DNA of 8,846 nucleotides from Kordiimonadaceae bacterium (GTDB taxonomy: Bacteria > Pseudomonadota > Alphaproteobacteria > Sphingomonadales > Kordiimonadaceae), in NCBI GenBank assembly GCA_016763495.1, contig JAESTR010000065.1, positions 1-8,846 of the forward strand. Direction: 5' to 3'. A program made the position numbers and the translations under genes. Shown here in pieces: positions 6,600 through 8,846 of this stretch. The notes beneath the pieces are model-generated. The model searched no databases, was not told where the DNA came from, and saw nothing but the letters and a program-made list of their open reading frames with translations. Position 1 is the stretch's first letter. Each line of letters starts with the position of its first letter.

Positions 6600-8410
6600 A
6601 TTCCCTTAAGAGCTCTATCATTTTTTGTCTGACAGCCTTGCTTGTCAGTAGCATAGCGTTTTCCTCTTCTCCAGCCGTGGTGGCTCAAGAGAATGAAAAT
6701 GTGATCCCGAGCGAGCTGTCGAGCAAAGACATAAAACGCTATCGCCGCATTTTTGAGCTGCAAGAACAGTCTCGTTGGAAAAAAGCCGACAAGTTGATCA
6801 AGCAGTTAGATAATAGCATCTTGATGGGCCACGTGAAATTCCAGCGGTATATGCACCGCACTGGCTACCGCAGCAGATACAGCGAATTAGCAGGCTGGCT
6901 TAAAAGTTATAATGACCACCCAAGCGCATGGCGGGTGTACAGGCTCGCACGCAAGCGCCAAGGCCGCGCCAGAGCACCGCGCAAACCGGCTACTACCCGG
7001 TACCCTGGCGTTACGGGCCAAGCGGCAAAAGCAAAGCCAGCCCTTCCTAAAAGGAGCAAACTAGAACGCAGAGCCATTAAGAAGTTTTTTGCCAACGTTA
7101 GGCGCTACGTCCGGCGTGGTACGCCAGAGCGCGCTGAAAAACGCTATTGGGCAATGGACCACCGCAACCTACTTATCGCCCATGAAAAAGCGGGGGCGCT
7201 GGAACGTATTGCCGCCAGCTATTATTATAAAGGCAATGACTTCAAAGCCCGGCTACTAGCCACCATGGCAACTGATTTCGCCCGCGAGTTTGAGCCTTCC
7301 GCTGACTGGGTCGCAGGCTTAGCCAACTGGCGGATGGGCAATACTGAACAGGCTCTGGAGCATTTTGACACACTTGGGGATGCCCCGCGCGCCAGCGAAT
7401 GGCTGCAATCAGCGGGATATTTTTGGACAAGTAGAGCAGCTTTCCGCTTGGGAAAAACTGCAAAAGGCTTAGAAAACCTAAGCGCTGCCAGCGGCTATAG
7501 TGAAACTTTTTACGGCCTTATCGCCGCACGCCAATTGGGTATCAAATCCGACATAGACTGGTCTGTGCCTTCTCTTGACCAAGGCGGCATGAACAATTTG
7601 CTGCGGCATATAACCGTGCGCCGCGCAATAGCGCTTACTGAGATTAGCCTTAATGATATCGCTGACGAGGAACTAAGACTTTTGTGGGCACGCAAAGGCA
7701 CCGCCATTCAGGAAGACCTTCTGGGGCTTGCTGTAGCGCTAAACCTGCCAGCCATCCAAACCCGCCTCGGACGGGCGCACGGTACTGAGCACCCTGCCCC
7801 CACAGCCGTTCGTTACCCCTTGCCTGACTGGAAACCCGCTGGTGGCTTCAAAATAGACAGGGCGCTCGTATTTGCCATGGTGCGGAAAGAAAGCGATTTC
7901 CGCAGCAGAGCGAAAAGCCGCGTGGGCGCTGGCGGCCTAATGCAAGTCATGCCCGCCACTGCGCGCTATATCAGCAAAAAAGGCTCACTGCTCCGCAAAA
8001 ACCGGCATCGTTTATACGAGCCTGAATTCAACATGGCACTGGGCCAGCGGTATATAAATTACCTGCTAGACTTAGACCTTGTTGAAGGCAACTTGTTGAT
8101 GGCACTCGCGGCCTATAATGGCGGGCCAGGCAGCCTTGCTATCTGGCACAAAGAAGTCGACTTTCAGAATGATCCCTTTCTTTTCATTGAATCTATTGGG
8201 TTTTATGAAACAAGGGATTATATCGAACGGGTGATGGCAGGCCTTTGGCTGTACCGTATGCGCATTGGGCAAGAAAGCCCGAGCCTTGACGCACTCGCCT
8301 CCGGTGCGTGGCCAACACTTGAATATTTAGACACAAAACAAACAGTTGCCGCTATTCGCCGCGCCGTAACAAAAACAGTCACAAGGACCACAGCCGTTGC
8401 CGAAGATTGA
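6596..8410 (+). CDS. Periplasmic lytic transglycosylase, Slt70-like (family 1)
   Basis: This enzyme cleaves the MurNAc-GlcNAc bond of peptidoglycan, forming 1,6-anhydromuramyl ends, during wall turnover. Of 604 residues, the first 30 form a Sec signal peptide with a predicted cut at AVVA/QENE, which supports the TTG start. A long alpha-helical region (about 40-400), like the ring-shaped domain of Slt70, precedes the SLT catalytic domain (about 418-555). Catalytic Glu432 lies in VRKESDF, followed by [13 protein letters not shown] (444-456), AAYNGGPG (505-512) and the [15 protein letters not shown] motif (532-546), all typical of family 1. Residues 119-174 are strikingly basic (21 Lys/Arg, one acidic residue) and Pro/Ala-rich, probably a linker. 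It sits between the UDG gene and moaB with overlaps of 4 and 14 bases; the link is likely cotranscription rather than shared biochemistry. Function is secure; in vivo substrate preference cannot be read from sequence. Confidence 0.95.
   Translation: MNSLKSSIIFCLTALLVSSIAFSSSPAVVAQENENVIPSELSSKDIKRYRRIFELQEQSRWKKADKLIKQLDNSILMGHVKFQRYMHRTGYRSRYSELAGWLKSYNDHPSAWRVYRLARKRQGRARAPRKPATTRYPGVTGQAAKAKPALPKRSKLERRAIKKFFANVRRYVRRGTPERAEKRYWAMDHRNLLIAHEKAGALERIAASYYYKGNDFKARLLATMATDFAREFEPSADWVAGLANWRMGNTEQALEHFDTLGDAPRASEWLQSAGYFWTSRAAFRLGKTAKGLENLSAASGYSETFYGLIAARQLGIKSDIDWSVPSLDQGGMNNLLRHITVRRAIALTEISLNDIADEELRLLWARKGTAIQEDLLGLAVALNLPAIQTRLGRAHGTEHPAPTAVRYPLPDWKPAGGFKIDRALVFAMVRKESDFRSRAKSRVGAGGLMQVMPATARYISKKGSLLRKNRHRLYEPEFNMALGQRYINYLLDLDLVEGNLLMALAAYNGGPGSLAIWHKEVDFQNDPFLFIESIGFYETRDYIERVMAGLWLYRMRIGQESPSLDALASGAWPTLEYLDTKQTVAAIRRAVTKTVTRTTAVAED
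8383..8399 (+). promoter_or_regulatory. Ribosome-binding site and TTG start of moaB
   Basis: AAGGA at 8383-8387 lies 9 bases before TTG at 8397, inside the last codons of the transglycosylase gene. Since the moaB frame has a TAA at 8367 and no ATG or GTG before the conserved N-terminus, this site decides the start. Confidence 0.7.
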
Positions 8411-8846
8411 TGAAACTATTGAGTTCCGCCCGGTAAACATTGCTGTGCTTACCATCTCTGACACCCGCACATTTGAAGATGACCGTTCAGGCGACACACT
8501 AGCGGCCCGTGTGGAAACTGCAGGCCACCGAGTGGCTGATCGCAAGATTGTAAAAGATGACAAAACCTCCATCACAAGCCAGCTTGAAGAGTGGATCGCC
8601 GACGATACGATAGAGGTCATTATCTCTACCGGCGGTACCGGCCTAACAGGGCGCGATATTACGCCAGAGTGTTTTGAACCGCTCTATACCAAGCCCATAC
8701 CCGGCTTTGGTGAATTATTCCGTATGTTATCCTATGATTTAATAGGTACCAGCACCATCCAAAGCCGTGCCACTGGCGGCCTGTCCGGCACAACACTGAT
8801 GTTTGCTCTGCCTGGCTCCACCGGCGCAGTGAAAGACGCATGGGAC
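8397..8846 (+). CDS. moaB: Molybdenum cofactor biosynthesis protein MoaB (3' end cut off by the window)
   Basis: MoaB belongs to the MogA/MoaB molybdopterin-binding family; in organisms where it replaces MogA it is thought to adenylate molybdopterin before metal insertion. The 150 visible codons carry [13 protein letters not shown] (13-25), DDRSGDTL (28-35), the binding loop [11 protein letters not shown] (77-87) with Asp87, [26 protein letters not shown] (103-128) and [15 protein letters not shown] (136-150). Family members are about 170-180 residues, so perhaps 20-30 are missing at the right edge. No ATG exists at the right place: an in-frame TAA at 8367-8369 and the conserved opening leave TTG at 8397 as the only standard start, giving [15 protein letters not shown] at 8383-8387, 9 bases upstream, supports it. 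The gene overlaps the transglycosylase by 14 bases in another frame. An ATG at 8410 leads to a stop after 8 codons and is not the start. Confidence 0.93.
   Translation, partial: MPKIDETIEFRPVNIAVLTISDTRTFEDDRSGDTLAARVETAGHRVADRKIVKDDKTSITSQLEEWIADDTIEVIISTGGTGLTGRDITPECFEPLYTKPIPGFGELFRMLSYDLIGTSTIQSRATGGLSGTTLMFALPGSTGAVKDAWD

Noticed and set aside
8410..8436. ATG at 8410 overlapping the transglycosylase stop as a moaB start
   Set aside because: The frame ends after 8 codons and is not the frame of the conserved MoaB sequence.
8327..8620. A 97-codon open frame on the minus strand across the transglycosylase/moaB junction
   Set aside because: It is antisense to two conserved proteins and has no recognisable domain.
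6115..8752. Five GGTACC hexamers in the right-hand operon (six in the window)
   Set aside because: Four of the five are in-frame Gly-Thr codons (GGT ACC) and the other falls in an Arg-Tyr-Pro stretch; this looks like codon preference, not a repeat element.
1..8846. Whole window as a defence, mobile or biosynthetic island
   Set aside because: All seven recognisable genes are core metabolic, envelope or repair genes in compact operons, with no integrase, transposase, toxin, nuclease or unusual composition.

Overview
The window looks like ordinary chromosome from an alphaproteobacterium. The evidence is protein style (an alphaproteobacterial-type UDG4-like protein with a 'LLAWHIAMGADEAI' N-terminus, a 604-residue Slt-type transglycosylase, a MoaB with the '[19 protein letters not shown]' opening), dense co-directional packing with short overlaps, and a base composition near half G+C by eye. 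I cannot name the genus. There is no tRNA, rRNA, insertion sequence, phage gene, CRISPR array or sign of recent transfer. I did not find a new multi-gene system.

Layout. A 111-base leader without a recognisable gene precedes a plus-strand NAD-dependent sugar-nucleotide epimerase of the UDP-glucuronate 4-epimerase type (112-1104). It meets, tail to tail with 4 bases between stops, a three-gene minus-strand block read from right to left: ETF-ubiquinone oxidoreductase (5460-3802), a TPR lipoprotein (3789-2026) and ispE (2023-1109). The gaps are 12 and 2 bases, so this is almost certainly one operon. From 5461 to 5774 lies a divergent control region with a 9+9 base inverted repeat, nested TTGGCC palindromes, a possible 25-codon small ORF and a TTGCGC-17-TATATT promoter candidate. 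To its right is a second operon on the plus strand: a family-4-like uracil-DNA glycosylase (5775-6599), a periplasmic lytic transglycosylase (6596-8410) and moaB (8397 to the window end, truncated). These overlap by 4 and 14 bases.

The genes serve separate housekeeping tasks rather than one pathway: surface-sugar precursor supply, electron entry from ETF into ubiquinone, isoprenoid precursor synthesis (MEP pathway), an outer-membrane lipoprotein of unknown role, uracil repair, peptidoglycan turnover and molybdenum cofactor synthesis. The points most worth a second look are: the UDG has only two cysteines and cannot carry a canonical 4Fe-4S cluster; three of seven genes begin with GTG or TTG at tight junctions, including a moaB start that an ATG-only search misses; the TPR lipoprotein is packed directly against ispE; and a strong palindrome sits just upstream of the ETF-QO start.
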